Below the pieces are notes generated by a model that saw only the letters and a program-made list of their open reading frames with translations, was not told the DNA's origin and did no database searches. DNA of 64,000 nt from Clostridiales bacterium (lineage in GTDB: Bacteria; Bacillota; Clostridia; Lachnospirales; Lachnospiraceae), in assembly GCA_012839295.1 (NCBI GenBank), contig DUNO01000026.1, forward strand, positions 39,395 to 103,394. The letters are read 5' to 3'. How positions within the stretch are numbered: position 1 is the first letter of the stretch; every line of letters begins with the position of its first letter. Of this stretch, positions 18,053 through 26,909 are shown one piece after another. The position numbers and the translations under genes were made by a program.

Positions 18053-18890
18053 TCACCACCTAAATATTGGTATAGAATTAAACGAAAAATTAAAACTAGG
18101 TAATTTAATATTAAAATCGGGCATGAAATAGAAACTATTATATCCCATTCCACTATAATATTTGATCTTACCTGTAGATGTTATGTAGCCTAAAATATCT
18201 CCACGGTCATTAACAATTTTAATAGTTGGATTTTTATCATAAACCTTAGCTTTTTTATTCCAATCCCAACCAGTTTTCTCCTTTAATTTTTTTAAAACTT
18301 TTTTTGGAGGTTTTCCAGAAGAGCCATCATGCGGTGATCCATCTGTTTTGTGCATATTCTTCGCCGTCTTTACATACATGTGTATGTCTTTGTGTATGTG
18401 TACTTGTATCAGCCGCATCAATTCTTGCTTTCCACCCTTTCCCAAGGTCAATCCACTGTCCATCAAAGCCATTTGGATCATATAACATAATAGGATTATT
18501 ATCACAATAAGCAAATACATTAGCCCCAAGTAAGTCTCCATATTCGTATCGCTGGTGATGTCATTCCCGGCAGCATCTTTCATTGATAATACTTTTCCCC
18601 AGGAATCATAGGTATATACTACTACCTGCAAAGAACCTGCCGCATCATAGATCTGGGTCACATCACCCCTGGTATTGGTTACGGTATAGTAGGTAACAGC
18701 CGTTCCTGCACTGTCAACTGTCTGGATGCCTTTGAGTGAACCGTTTGTATCATAGAAATAATGTAATTCCGTGCTTCCTTTTTTCTCATAGGCCAGCTGC
18801 CGCCTACATATTCATAAGTGATTTTAACCCCGTTTACCGTCTTTGTTGAACGAAGTCTGCCCGCGCCATAAGTATACAGTTATGATTCCA
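18053..18890 (-). pseudogene. displaced RHS core fragment with toxin-like tip (frameshifted, internally deleted)
   Basis: From 18890 to about 18560 the minus strand repeats, at very high identity, the part of the intact RHS gene at about 21300-21060 (TVNGVKITYEYVGG through TQIYDAAGSLQ). One base is lost near 18795 compared with the intact gene (GGGCAAC became GGCAGC). After NDITSDTN the copy jumps, out of frame, to LLGANVFAYCDNNP, skipping about 40 residues of the core. A further frame change near 18345 joins the final tip, GKPPKKVLKKLKEKTGWDWN onward to the stop at 18053. The tip has no recognised fold. Confidence 0.8.
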
Positions 18891-18971
18891 AACAAGAATT
18901 GCTGATTCTGTTCTCATTGGAAATATAGTTTCAACAGCTTCCATGAGCTTGTTATCATTGATTTCCGGATA

Positions 18972-19006
18972 TAAAGAAAAGGTCACAACAGCCAAACTGT
19001 GTGACC
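18972..19006 (-). terminator. terminator after the 92-residue candidate immunity gene
   Basis: GGTCACACAG, loop TTTGG, CTGTTGTGACC, then TTTTCTTT on the minus strand, 15 bases past the stop at 19020. Just beyond it (18880-19000) is an open stretch reading LAVVTFSLYPEINDNKLMEA and VETIFPMRTESAILVWNHNC without a start, fused to the RHS fragment; it looks like a broken small gene. Confidence 0.6.
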
Positions 19007-19019
19007 TTTAATAATTGTT

Positions 19020-19298
19020 TTAAAAAAGTGTTAATAATTTAATGTCATTCCACACTTCAAGAAATTTATACTTTTCTATTTTAGAGTTTTCAATTAGCTC
19101 CCAAGCATTATCAAACATTTGAAGATTGTCATGTTTTTCATTATCGAGGTATAATAATTTATCTTTCCATGTTATGGAATACTCAATGTCATTATATAAA
19201 AAACTCAACTCTCTTCCGTTATCTATTAAAAAAAGTAATGCTGATATAGTTTTACTATTATATAGTTCATTTACAATTATCTCATATAATTCAAACAC
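19020..19298 (-). CDS. candidate immunity protein of the displaced RHS tip
   Basis: A 92-residue acidic protein (FELYEIIVNELYNSKTISAL at the start, KFLEVWNDIKLLTLF at the end). The start is taken as GTG at 19298, with GGAGG six bases upstream; a longer reading in this frame only shadows the out-of-frame tip. It begins 13 bases after the stop of the orphan toxin-like tip (19312), the typical toxin-immunity spacing. The family is not recognised. A terminator follows at once. Confidence 0.6.
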   Translation of the reverse strand: MFELYEIIVNELYNSKTISALLFLIDNGRELSFLYNDIEYSITWKDKLLYLDNEKHDNLQMFDNAWELIENSKIEKYKFLEVWNDIKLLTLF

Positions 19299-19311
19299 TT
19301 GAATCCTCCAT

Positions 19312-19551
19312 TCATTTTGTTCTAACTGGCTTTCCATTTTTCCATGTCCAATTATGTTCATGTGGAAATGAATGTGAACGGTCACCATTACCATGTGAAT
19401 AGTCAATATCCTTATAAACTTTTCCATTTTCATCATCTTTCTGCCAGATGATAAAATAATAGCCAGACTGTGATATCTTTCCACATCCGACTATTATCTG
19501 AAAATCTGTTAAGTATAAGAACTGCTGTGTGCCGAACGGTACATATTTGCA
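19312..19551 (-). pseudogene. orphan RHS-type toxin tip
   Basis: A start-less open stretch of about 79 residues: CKYVPFGTQQFLYLTDFQII, then ISQSGYYFIIWQKDDENGKV, then DRSHSFPHEHNWTWKNGKPV and RTK-stop. It is preceded by an in-frame TAG, so it cannot be made alone. It lies between two candidate immunity genes and is rich in His near the end (SHSFPHEH), as nuclease tips often are. It is interpreted as a displaced C-terminal toxin module; the family is unknown. Confidence 0.6.
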
Positions 19552-19568
19552 GCCCTACTCGATTTGTG

Positions 19569-20315
19569 CTAATCTTCTTTTAATGATTCAATAATCTTTT
19601 TATCAAGTTTTAGTAACTTAGGTATAACATTTTTGTAAAATCTCTCGTTCTTATCGAAAATAAGTAAATCATAATCCTCTGCTGTTTCTTCATAATGGCA
19701 TGCATAAGAATACTTAGAAAATTTGGCTTTCTCATTTAAAATAATGCAAGAATATTGAACTTCGTTCTTCATAGACTGTATTATTTCTTCACAATTCAGA
19801 GGGCAATACCAAATACTACTAGAAGTACTGCGTTTTATGCCTCCTTCATCTAAATAATACTTGTTTTCAAATACAATTCTTTCTTCTCTCCAGCGTATCT
19901 CATCCAAATCATAATTATTAAAATTAAAGGCCTCAAATACCATTAATTTTATTTTATCAGTCTCCACCCAACTCATTATTTCTTCATTTTGAATTAATAA
20001 TTTTGAAAGCAATTCGTCAACTGTATCAACAGTTTTATATTTATTCTTACATAAGCATAATAATTCCTTAATATTTGAATACAGTATTTTTTTGTTTTCA
20101 GGATAAAAATAAAGTATTCCCATGCAAAACTCTTCGAAAATTTCGTTTTTTAGTTTTTCTAAAACTCTTGGTTTTATTTCACATAATTTTGTATTAAACC
20201 TATGAAATAAAACTCTGTCTCCGACTTCTAATAAGCATTCAAGGATCTTATACTGTTCATACAAACTAAGATTACCTATTTTTTCTATTCTATAACGTTT
20301 AAGATTACTGGACAA
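19569..20315 (-). CDS. candidate immunity protein of the full-length RHS protein
   Basis: A 248-aa soluble protein, Lys/Glu-rich and AT-rich in base content, with no family I recognise. It contains YYLDEGGIKRSTSSSIWYCP mid-protein and ends DKKIIESLKED. I start at the TTG at 20315, which has AGGAGG six bases upstream; the in-frame TTG at 20330 overlaps that site. It follows the RHS stop codon by 51 bases, the standard place for an immunity gene, and that is the basis for the inference. A displaced toxin tip begins immediately after its stop. Confidence 0.6.
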   Translation of the reverse strand: MSSNLKRYRIEKIGNLSLYEQYKILECLLEVGDRVLFHRFNTKLCEIKPRVLEKLKNEIFEEFCMGILYFYPENKKILYSNIKELLCLCKNKYKTVDTVDELLSKLLIQNEEIMSWVETDKIKLMVFEAFNFNNYDLDEIRWREERIVFENKYYLDEGGIKRSTSSSIWYCPLNCEEIIQSMKNEVQYSCIILNEKAKFSKYSYACHYEETAEDYDLLIFDKNERFYKNVIPKLLKLDKKIIESLKED

Positions 20316-20368
20316 ACTAACCCTCCTCAATATTCAATAATATGTGCACATAAATAATATTTAAAGTA

Positions 20369-23300
20369 TCAGTCAAACCAATAATGAACATTACCAGCAG
20401 GGTCATGTTTAAGATGGAAATGATCAGGTACCCCTTTACCATCAATTTTATACCCAGTATCAATTCTACCAATTACATTACCTTTTGCATCTAATACTTC
20501 ATAACCTTGCTTTCCTGTGCCATCTGGATTTCCTTTCAAACGCTTTCCTTTTACCAACTTATTATCACTCATCCATTTACCAAGCTTCTGACCTACTCTA
20601 ACCCACTTACCAGTTTTAGGAACACTACGTCCTTTTGAATCTTTACTAACTTCCTTACTCTTTGTTGTTACTTGCTCTTTAGCAAGCTTACTTCTGGAAT
20701 CCATTTGCTTGATTGAACCATAAACATATACAGCGCCAGTGAATATAAGTGCTACTCCTTCAACCAAATACGGTAAAAGGGGAATTGCAAAGTAACCATC
20801 AGAATCTATCATATTAACAGGATTATTCTCACAATACATGAATAGATTCGTTCCGAGAATGCTTTTATTGATTTGTCCATCTATATTCAGAAACCTTAAT
20901 ATTTGAGGATCGTAATACCTACTCTGTAAATAATATAGGCATGCCTCTTCATCATAATAATATCCCCGATACCTCAGAGAGTTCAGTTTACCAATACTTA
21001 CATCACTTGTTATATCAGTTCCATTACCATCTTTAATTGATAAAATCTTTCCCCATGTATCGTAAGCATACTGTACCTGGAGCGTACCTGCCGCATCATA
21101 GATCTGGGTCACATCACCTCTGGTGTTGGTTACGGTATAATAGGTAGTAACCGTTCCTGCACTGTCAACTGTCTGGATGCCTTTTAATGAACCGTTTGTA
21201 TCATAGAAATAATGTAATTCCGTGCTTCCTTTTTTCTCATAGGCCAGTTGCCCGCCTACATATTCATAAGTGGTTTTAACCCCGTTTACCGTCTTTGTTG
21301 CCCTGAGGCCGTCCGCATCATAGGTATAGGATGCAGTTACCCCGTTGCCTGACAAGGTTGACAGTTCCCTTCCGTTATCCCAGCCGAAAGTATAGCCGTT
21401 ATAACTGGTTGGGTTACCGATCCCATCATAGGTGATAGGTTGTCCGTTATAGGACGTCAGTTTATCTTTCCAGTTCGCATCGGTATATTCATACGCAACC
21501 GTATTTAATAAATCCGCAGGCTCTTCCCCTGGAAGAGTATATGCATATTCCTTTACGCTTATTATATTACCGCCAAGGTCATATGTATAGACCTTTGTTT
21601 TGCCCTGGATTGCATCATCTTCCCTGATTAACTGGTTCAGCTCATCATATTTGTAGGAATTCGTTAAACCATAAGTTCCGTCCGGGTTCTTCTCAGAGAT
21701 ACCCGTAATATTCCCCACTTTATCGTAGGTGTAGCTGGTTCCCCTGTTACCGGCTGTTTCCCGGGATACCTTTGTTGTCTGGTAAGTGCTTCCGCCACCT
21801 GTGTTTCTTTTTGATGCCTCATATTCATAGGCTACCGTAAGTGGTGTGGCGGTATTAACCTGGTACTGTTTTAACCTGTTTAAACCGTCATACGTATAAC
21901 TTACTGTTTTTCCTGCCGGCATCGTGTAACTGTTGAGCAGGTTGTCGGCTGTATAGGCATAGGAATGCTTTAACGCCTTCTTCCCTACCTTGTTGATGAA
22001 CCCGCTTATGTTGTCCATGTTATCATAGGCATATTCCAACAGGTACAGGTTACGTTCCTTCCCGATTGCCTTCGAGGTATCCTCCACGCTCTGGCGGACA
22101 AGCCTTCCGTTGATATCGTACTCATAACTGTACAGCTGCTTATTCAGGAGGTCCCCGTGCTTTGTTATATTGCCAAGCTTATTTGCATAGGACTGGTATC
22201 TGTCTACACCATTTACGGCCACGTTTGTCACATTCCCGTATTCATCATAGGTGTAGGATGTGGTATCCTGGTTGCCATATAACACGCTTTGCAGGCTGCC
22301 ATTATTGTGGTTGTAGTTATATTTGATAAGTGACTGGGTTCCTACCTTTACTGCTTTATTATTACCAAACTCATCATAATCAAAATCATAGTAAAATCCG
22401 TTATGTGTCAGCTTTTTCAGATAATTGTTGCGGTACTCGTAACTATTGGTTACCGTCTGTGCACCCTGTGCCGTACTGACCGTTGCACTCACACTTTTCA
22501 GCTGGTCGGTATTCCCATAATAGTCATAGCTGGTTGTGTTTCCATTCACATCAATCGTAGATTTTAGCAGACCCTTGTCCTGGTCATAGGAATAGGTTGT
22601 TGTGTTTCCGTCCTGGTCCGATGCCGTTTCTACATAAGCACCATCCGGGGTATAGGATGTGCCCGTCTGGATTTTCAGGGTTGCAAGGGAATCATTATCA
22701 TTGTTCTGTATCACTGACTTTACTACATTCGCCGTATTTGCATTGGGATTCGTATCCGTAACTTTATCATACGTAAATTTGGTAACTACCCCTCTCTGGG
22801 TTTTTACCTGGGTCAGGTTATGTTTCTGTGGGTTTGCCACATCATAACCGTAGCTTGTTTTATTCCCGTTGGCATCTGTTACCGATGTTATATCGTTTGT
22901 GTTATTATACTCTGCGCCTGTTTTTTGGCTAATATTCTTTGATTTTTCTTTTGTATTTCCGTTATTGTCATACTGAAAGGCACTGTAGCTTGCTACATTG
23001 TCCTTCGTAATTGATAAATCATCAAAATATACCGTATTGCCCTGATAGCCATATCTTGGATAGACAGCAATCTTTGTTGGGGTTTTCACGCTAGTGGTTC
23101 CATCACTCAGGTCTATCGTTACCGCCCCGTACTGCCAGCCCACAATGTCATGGTTGAATACGACCGGATCCTTCCACACAGAAGAACCATCCGAATAGGT
23201 TACCAAAATGGATATTTTAAACCTCCTGTCTTCACCGGTCGGGCTTGTTGTATTGAACTCCGGCAAAGAGGATGCCTTTGCCCAGCCGCTGATGACATAG

Positions 23301-26300
23301 AGGTCACTTTCATTTCCGGAAATTGCCACCTCCTGGCTGATGTATTTATTTTTTGCTTTATCCCCTATCATACGGAAGGATGTCCCACCACTGACATAGG
23401 TTGATTTAAAGGGAATATCAGAACTCGCAAGATCCAGGTCATTTGTTGCATACCCATATAATGCATCCAGGTTCTCAAAGCTGGAATTTTCCAATAAATT
23501 ATAGGCATTTGCTGCCTTTCCCTCCTCCAGCTGGAGAGCATCAAAGTAGGCACTGCCGTTTGTATTTTTTAAGACCAGGTTAACGGAGGTATTTGTCGCA
23601 TTGTCCGGAACCCGGAAGGTTACATCCAGTCTCCTCCAGCCATTGTTCAATTTGTTGTTGGTGGCAGAGGTGATAAAGTCGGAATAGAAGGACTTTGTCG
23701 TGCCGTCCGGCAGGTAGCAGTAAACCAGGAGCGCAGCCCCGTAAGAGTCCTGGTTAAGGGGAGTAAATCCCTCAAGTGTATTGATATACCCTGAAAAGGT
23801 ATAATATTCACCAGGTTTTACAATTTTACTCGTTAGCATCTGGCGGTAGCGGATACTGCTTTCAGCCGTAGCAGAGGAAGCAGCAATTTTTAAAGATTTG
23901 CCCCCGAGATAGGCATAGGCCGAATTACCGACTGTTTCCGTACAGGTTCCTGTTTTTATCATAGCCCAGTTATCCGTACTTTCCACATTGTGGTTCAGGA
24001 GCAGGTTATCCGTACTGGCACCCATCCCATTGCTGTAAGCTACACGGTTAGCCTTTTTGATGGTATCATCCGTTAACCCGCCTGTAAATTTGATATCCGT
24101 GGCATTCAGCTGTTTCCCCCCGGCTTTTGCCTGGGTAGAAATAAGCCGTCCCCAGTCATCAAACTGGCAGGTCGTAACAATGTCGTCCGGACTGTCGTAG
24201 GTATCATCAACACCACTGGTTGTAATCTTCGTGGTATTATAATCCGAATAATTGAATCCCATCTTCTGCCCCAGGGAGCTGCCGCCATATTCGGTTGCTG
24301 TCTCTACCCTCATTCCCTGGGTCAGATAGCTGAAAGATAGTTTGTACGCATCCGGATCTATGATGTGCTTTAAGACATGGGACGCATAATAATCATAACT
24401 ACTGACGGTTCCATCCGGGTTGGTCACTTTTTTCAGATCCCCATTTTCAATTGTAAAAACTGTTACACGGTTTGCAGCATCTTTGATCTGTGTCAGGGTT
24501 CCACCCGAACTGCTTATCGTTATTTTCCTGCCTGCCCCATCGGTAACCGACTGGATGATTCCGCTGCTGTAGGTAAGCTTTATGACATTTCCGTTGGAGT
24601 CCCTGATATTTAATAAATTACCGTAGGTTGAAAAGGTATAGACCGTATCCTGCTGGTCCGTGATGGTATATCCCACATTAGGGGTATCAACTAAGGTAAG
24701 ACCAAGCCCATCTTCATCAACATACGAGGGTGTGGAATTTACTATTATCTTTTTAAAATAATGTACCGTACCGTCTGCATCCGTATACTGATAAGGATAA
24801 TTCGGATTTCCTGTTTTCTTTATGTATTGCTCAATATTCAGCTTCCATCCGTAGCCACACTTTAGACCGGTACTAAAGCTTTCTGAGTCTGAAGTGTTTA
24901 CATTATAGGTCAGATAGACGGATGCCGGCATCCGCTGGCCACCGGTAGATATTTCATTCTGTTCAAAGTACAGGTTGCCGGTGTAATCATTGATATAAGC
25001 AGTTCCTGCACTGCCCACACCCAGGCCTGTATAGGAATAGTAGCTCTCGGTACCCCTCATGTTACGGTAGGTCAGTACCACCGAAGGATATAATGTTGTC
25101 TCCGGGGATCTTTCTGATTTGAATTTCGCGTAAATTGAGTTAACAGTATTCTGCGTGCCTTCCTGCTCTGCTTTCAGCATAATTCCATAGTTCGCAGCAT
25201 TCCCATCATACCATTCCTTTACTATTTTTGTGATATCCAGGGTTTTTTTAATGGTTTTACTGCCTTCATCCTTCGTGATGGTAAAATAATCCGTCTCAAG
25301 ATAATCATAATTCGGTTTTGTATTCCAGTTAACCGTGGATACGTCCCAGGCAGAGGTCAGTTTATATACACTGATCGGGGAAGCCGGGGTAGTGGCTGCA
25401 TAAGCATTGGCATCATATTGGTTTATATTCAGATACGCATCTGTAACAATATCTCCTTTTGCCAATTGGGGAAGCTGAAATTTAATCAGGGTCCGGCAAC
25501 TATTGTAAGCGGTAGATTCCACACCGGCTAACAACATGTTGTATCCACTATAAAAGTTGGTAGTCGCCATCTTCGAGGAGATAAAAGTAGAGGAAACCGC
25601 CGGCTTTGTTATTGTTACTGTAGGATCGATGGTTACAGGAAATTTTATATTTTCACCATTGATCCATTCACTGTCAGCTGTTACAGTTAATTGGTAAACA
25701 GAACCTTTCTTTGCCAGGCTATAAAAAACCTTTGCAGAAAATTCGTTATTCGCATCATACATAAACGGTGCCGGAAGCTCATAAATTACTTTTCCGGTTG
25801 CATCATCAGCAGCTGTAATAATATTATCCTTAAGCCCAAGCTTTAAGTTGGCTACCTGGATGTCAAATGTATATACATAGGAGGCCTGCTTCGACTTGAT
25901 TATGATATCCTCCTTCAGGCCCGTCCCCGTCACCTGGTATTCAATGTCCGAGCTGTCACTTGTAATCCCACCGTATGAAACCGTATCACTGGCCGTGTCT
26001 ACTTTATAGGCTTCATACGCTGCTCCGCTGGTCCTATTGCTTTTATCTGGTGCCTTATTTTCCTTTTTATTTATGACAGCCCTCGGGAATTTCCTGCTGC
26101 CCTTTGATTTCCCTGCCAGGGAAAACGCCAGGGAATATTTCCCCTTCTGTATCTTTGCCAGATTTCCCTGGGCACTGTCACCCGCAATTTTCACCTTAAA
26201 ACCGGCCCTGGCATTGGTATAGCCGGAAAAATCACTGCTGTCTTTTGCCGCTTCTAAGGAAAGCGTGTTGTCGATGTCTTTCCACTCGCCGTCCTCGTAA

Positions 26301-26578
26301 TAATGCACCGGCTGGGGATATACTACTGCCTGCACCGTATTATCACTCATTAAGAACCGTTTTTCATTCTCATCTCTTTCATCCCTGAGTTCATATAACA
26401 GGGTCGGCTTTGCATCCGTATTATCTGGTGTGGCGGAGGGTTCGGAATCCTCCGGATATGTAACCGTGTTACTTTCATTGCCCTGTGTACTTGCACTGGC
26501 TTGGTATGGAATTAAGCCAACCACCAGGCTGATGATAAGTATGCTTGCGCATACTTTGTTAAAATAGCTTTTTTTCAT
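20369..26578 (-). CDS. secreted DNRLRE / RHS-repeat polymorphic toxin-like protein
   Basis: About 2069 aa. A Sec signal peptide (ILIISLVVGLIPYQASA) is followed by a DNRLRE domain near residues 320-500 (DIVTDAYLNINQYDANAY, VSTVNWNTKPNYDY), lectin-like beta regions near 850-1230, and dozens of YD/RHS repeats. The RHS core lies at about 1865-1928 (LNSLRYRGYYYDEE, YYLQSRYYDPQILRFLN, NPVNMIDSDGY). A hydrophobic segment (about 1930-1955) and a variable tip (about 1956-2069) ending VPDHFHLKHDPAGNVHYWFD follow. RHS proteins form a shell that encloses the C-terminal toxin. The ATG at 26578 has GGGAG upstream; a reading 11 codons longer lacks a site. Toxic activity of the tip is inferred, not seen. Confidence 0.93.
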   Translation of the reverse strand: MKKSYFNKVCASILIISLVVGLIPYQASASTQGNESNTVTYPEDSEPSATPDNTDAKPTLLYELRDERDENEKRFLMSDNTVQAVVYPQPVHYYEDGEWKDIDNTLSLEAAKDSSDFSGYTNARAGFKVKIAGDSAQGNLAKIQKGKYSLAFSLAGKSKGSRKFPRAVINKKENKAPDKSNRTSGAAYEAYKVDTASDTVSYGGITSDSSDIEYQVTGTGLKEDIIIKSKQASYVYTFDIQVANLKLGLKDNIITAADDATGKVIYELPAPFMYDANNEFSAKVFYSLAKKGSVYQLTVTADSEWINGENIKFPVTIDPTVTITKPAVSSTFISSKMATTNFYSGYNMLLAGVESTAYNSCRTLIKFQLPQLAKGDIVTDAYLNINQYDANAYAATTPASPISVYKLTSAWDVSTVNWNTKPNYDYLETDYFTITKDEGSKTIKKTLDITKIVKEWYDGNAANYGIMLKAEQEGTQNTVNSIYAKFKSERSPETTLYPSVVLTYRNMRGTESYYSYTGLGVGSAGTAYINDYTGNLYFEQNEISTGGQRMPASVYLTYNVNTSDSESFSTGLKCGYGWKLNIEQYIKKTGNPNYPYQYTDADGTVHYFKKIIVNSTPSYVDEDGLGLTLVDTPNVGYTITDQQDTVYTFSTYGNLLNIRDSNGNVIKLTYSSGIIQSVTDGAGRKITISSSGGTLTQIKDAANRVTVFTIENGDLKKVTNPDGTVSSYDYYASHVLKHIIDPDAYKLSFSYLTQGMRVETATEYGGSSLGQKMGFNYSDYNTTKITTSGVDDTYDSPDDIVTTCQFDDWGRLISTQAKAGGKQLNATDIKFTGGLTDDTIKKANRVAYSNGMGASTDNLLLNHNVESTDNWAMIKTGTCTETVGNSAYAYLGGKSLKIAASSATAESSIRYRQMLTSKIVKPGEYYTFSGYINTLEGFTPLNQDSYGAALLVYCYLPDGTTKSFYSDFITSATNNKLNNGWRRLDVTFRVPDNATNTSVNLVLKNTNGSAYFDALQLEEGKAANAYNLLENSSFENLDALYGYATNDLDLASSDIPFKSTYVSGGTSFRMIGDKAKNKYISQEVAISGNESDLYVISGWAKASSLPEFNTTSPTGEDRRFKISILVTYSDGSSVWKDPVVFNHDIVGWQYGAVTIDLSDGTTSVKTPTKIAVYPRYGYQGNTVYFDDLSITKDNVASYSAFQYDNNGNTKEKSKNISQKTGAEYNNTNDITSVTDANGNKTSYGYDVANPQKHNLTQVKTQRGVVTKFTYDKVTDTNPNANTANVVKSVIQNNDNDSLATLKIQTGTSYTPDGAYVETASDQDGNTTTYSYDQDKGLLKSTIDVNGNTTSYDYYGNTDQLKSVSATVSTAQGAQTVTNSYEYRNNYLKKLTHNGFYYDFDYDEFGNNKAVKVGTQSLIKYNYNHNNGSLQSVLYGNQDTTSYTYDEYGNVTNVAVNGVDRYQSYANKLGNITKHGDLLNKQLYSYEYDINGRLVRQSVEDTSKAIGKERNLYLLEYAYDNMDNISGFINKVGKKALKHSYAYTADNLLNSYTMPAGKTVSYTYDGLNRLKQYQVNTATPLTVAYEYEASKRNTGGGSTYQTTKVSRETAGNRGTSYTYDKVGNITGISEKNPDGTYGLTNSYKYDELNQLIREDDAIQGKTKVYTYDLGGNIISVKEYAYTLPGEEPADLLNTVAYEYTDANWKDKLTSYNGQPITYDGIGNPTSYNGYTFGWDNGRELSTLSGNGVTASYTYDADGLRATKTVNGVKTTYEYVGGQLAYEKKGSTELHYFYDTNGSLKGIQTVDSAGTVTTYYTVTNTRGDVTQIYDAAGTLQVQYAYDTWGKILSIKDGNGTDITSDVSIGKLNSLRYRGYYYDEEACLYYLQSRYYDPQILRFLNIDGQINKSILGTNLFMYCENNPVNMIDSDGYFAIPLLPYLVEGVALIFTGAVYVYGSIKQMDSRSKLAKEQVTTKSKEVSKDSKGRSVPKTGKWVRVGQKLGKWMSDNKLVKGKRLKGNPDGTGKQGYEVLDAKGNVIGRIDTGYKIDGKGVPDHFHLKHDPAGNVHYWFD

Positions 26579-26734
26579 CTTTTTACTCCCATTATCTTTC
26601 AATATTTGCAATAAACTTACATTACATTCGAATTTTACAGGGAGTTTAGTATTATTTCATTAGTTAAAGGATGGGATTTTTATTGCCAAGTGATGGTGAG
26701 CCATGAAGATATTTGTAATATATGCATTAAAATA

Positions 26735-26759
26735 GGGATGTACCCCAAAGGTACATCCC
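26735..26759 (-). terminator. terminator hairpin below the second TPP-type element
   Basis: GGGATGTACC, loop TTTGG, GGTACATCCC, then TATTTTA on the minus strand. It is nearly identical to the thiW leader terminator, including the preceding AATTTGT. It lies about 157 bases upstream of the RHS start codon. Confidence 0.8.
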
Positions 26760-26778
26760 ACAAATTACTGTATCACAT

Positions 26779-26880
26779 GAATCCCTGCTTCGGCATTGCC
26801 TTACCAGGTACGGTATAGATTTCCGTTCCCTCAGTCTGTGCAAAAGCTTTTGCAGAAGGAACCGGTTATTCTCCTGATTA
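26779..26880 (-). promoter_or_regulatory. degenerate TPP-type riboswitch upstream of the RHS gene
   Basis: The minus strand shares blocks with the thiW riboswitch: ACTGAGGGAAC (canonical CTGAGA changed to CTGAGG), ACCGTACCTGG, GGCAATGCC and AGCAGGGATT, with a possible closing stem AATC/GATT. The 5' side (AGGAGAATAACC) departs from the usual GGGGAGC. The paired terminator at 26735 is also homologous. The next gene below is the RHS gene, not a thiamine gene, so it may be a displaced relic or may control RHS. Confidence 0.65.
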
Positions 26881-26909
26881 TTGGCAGCAAAATACCCGCC
26901 AATTACGCC

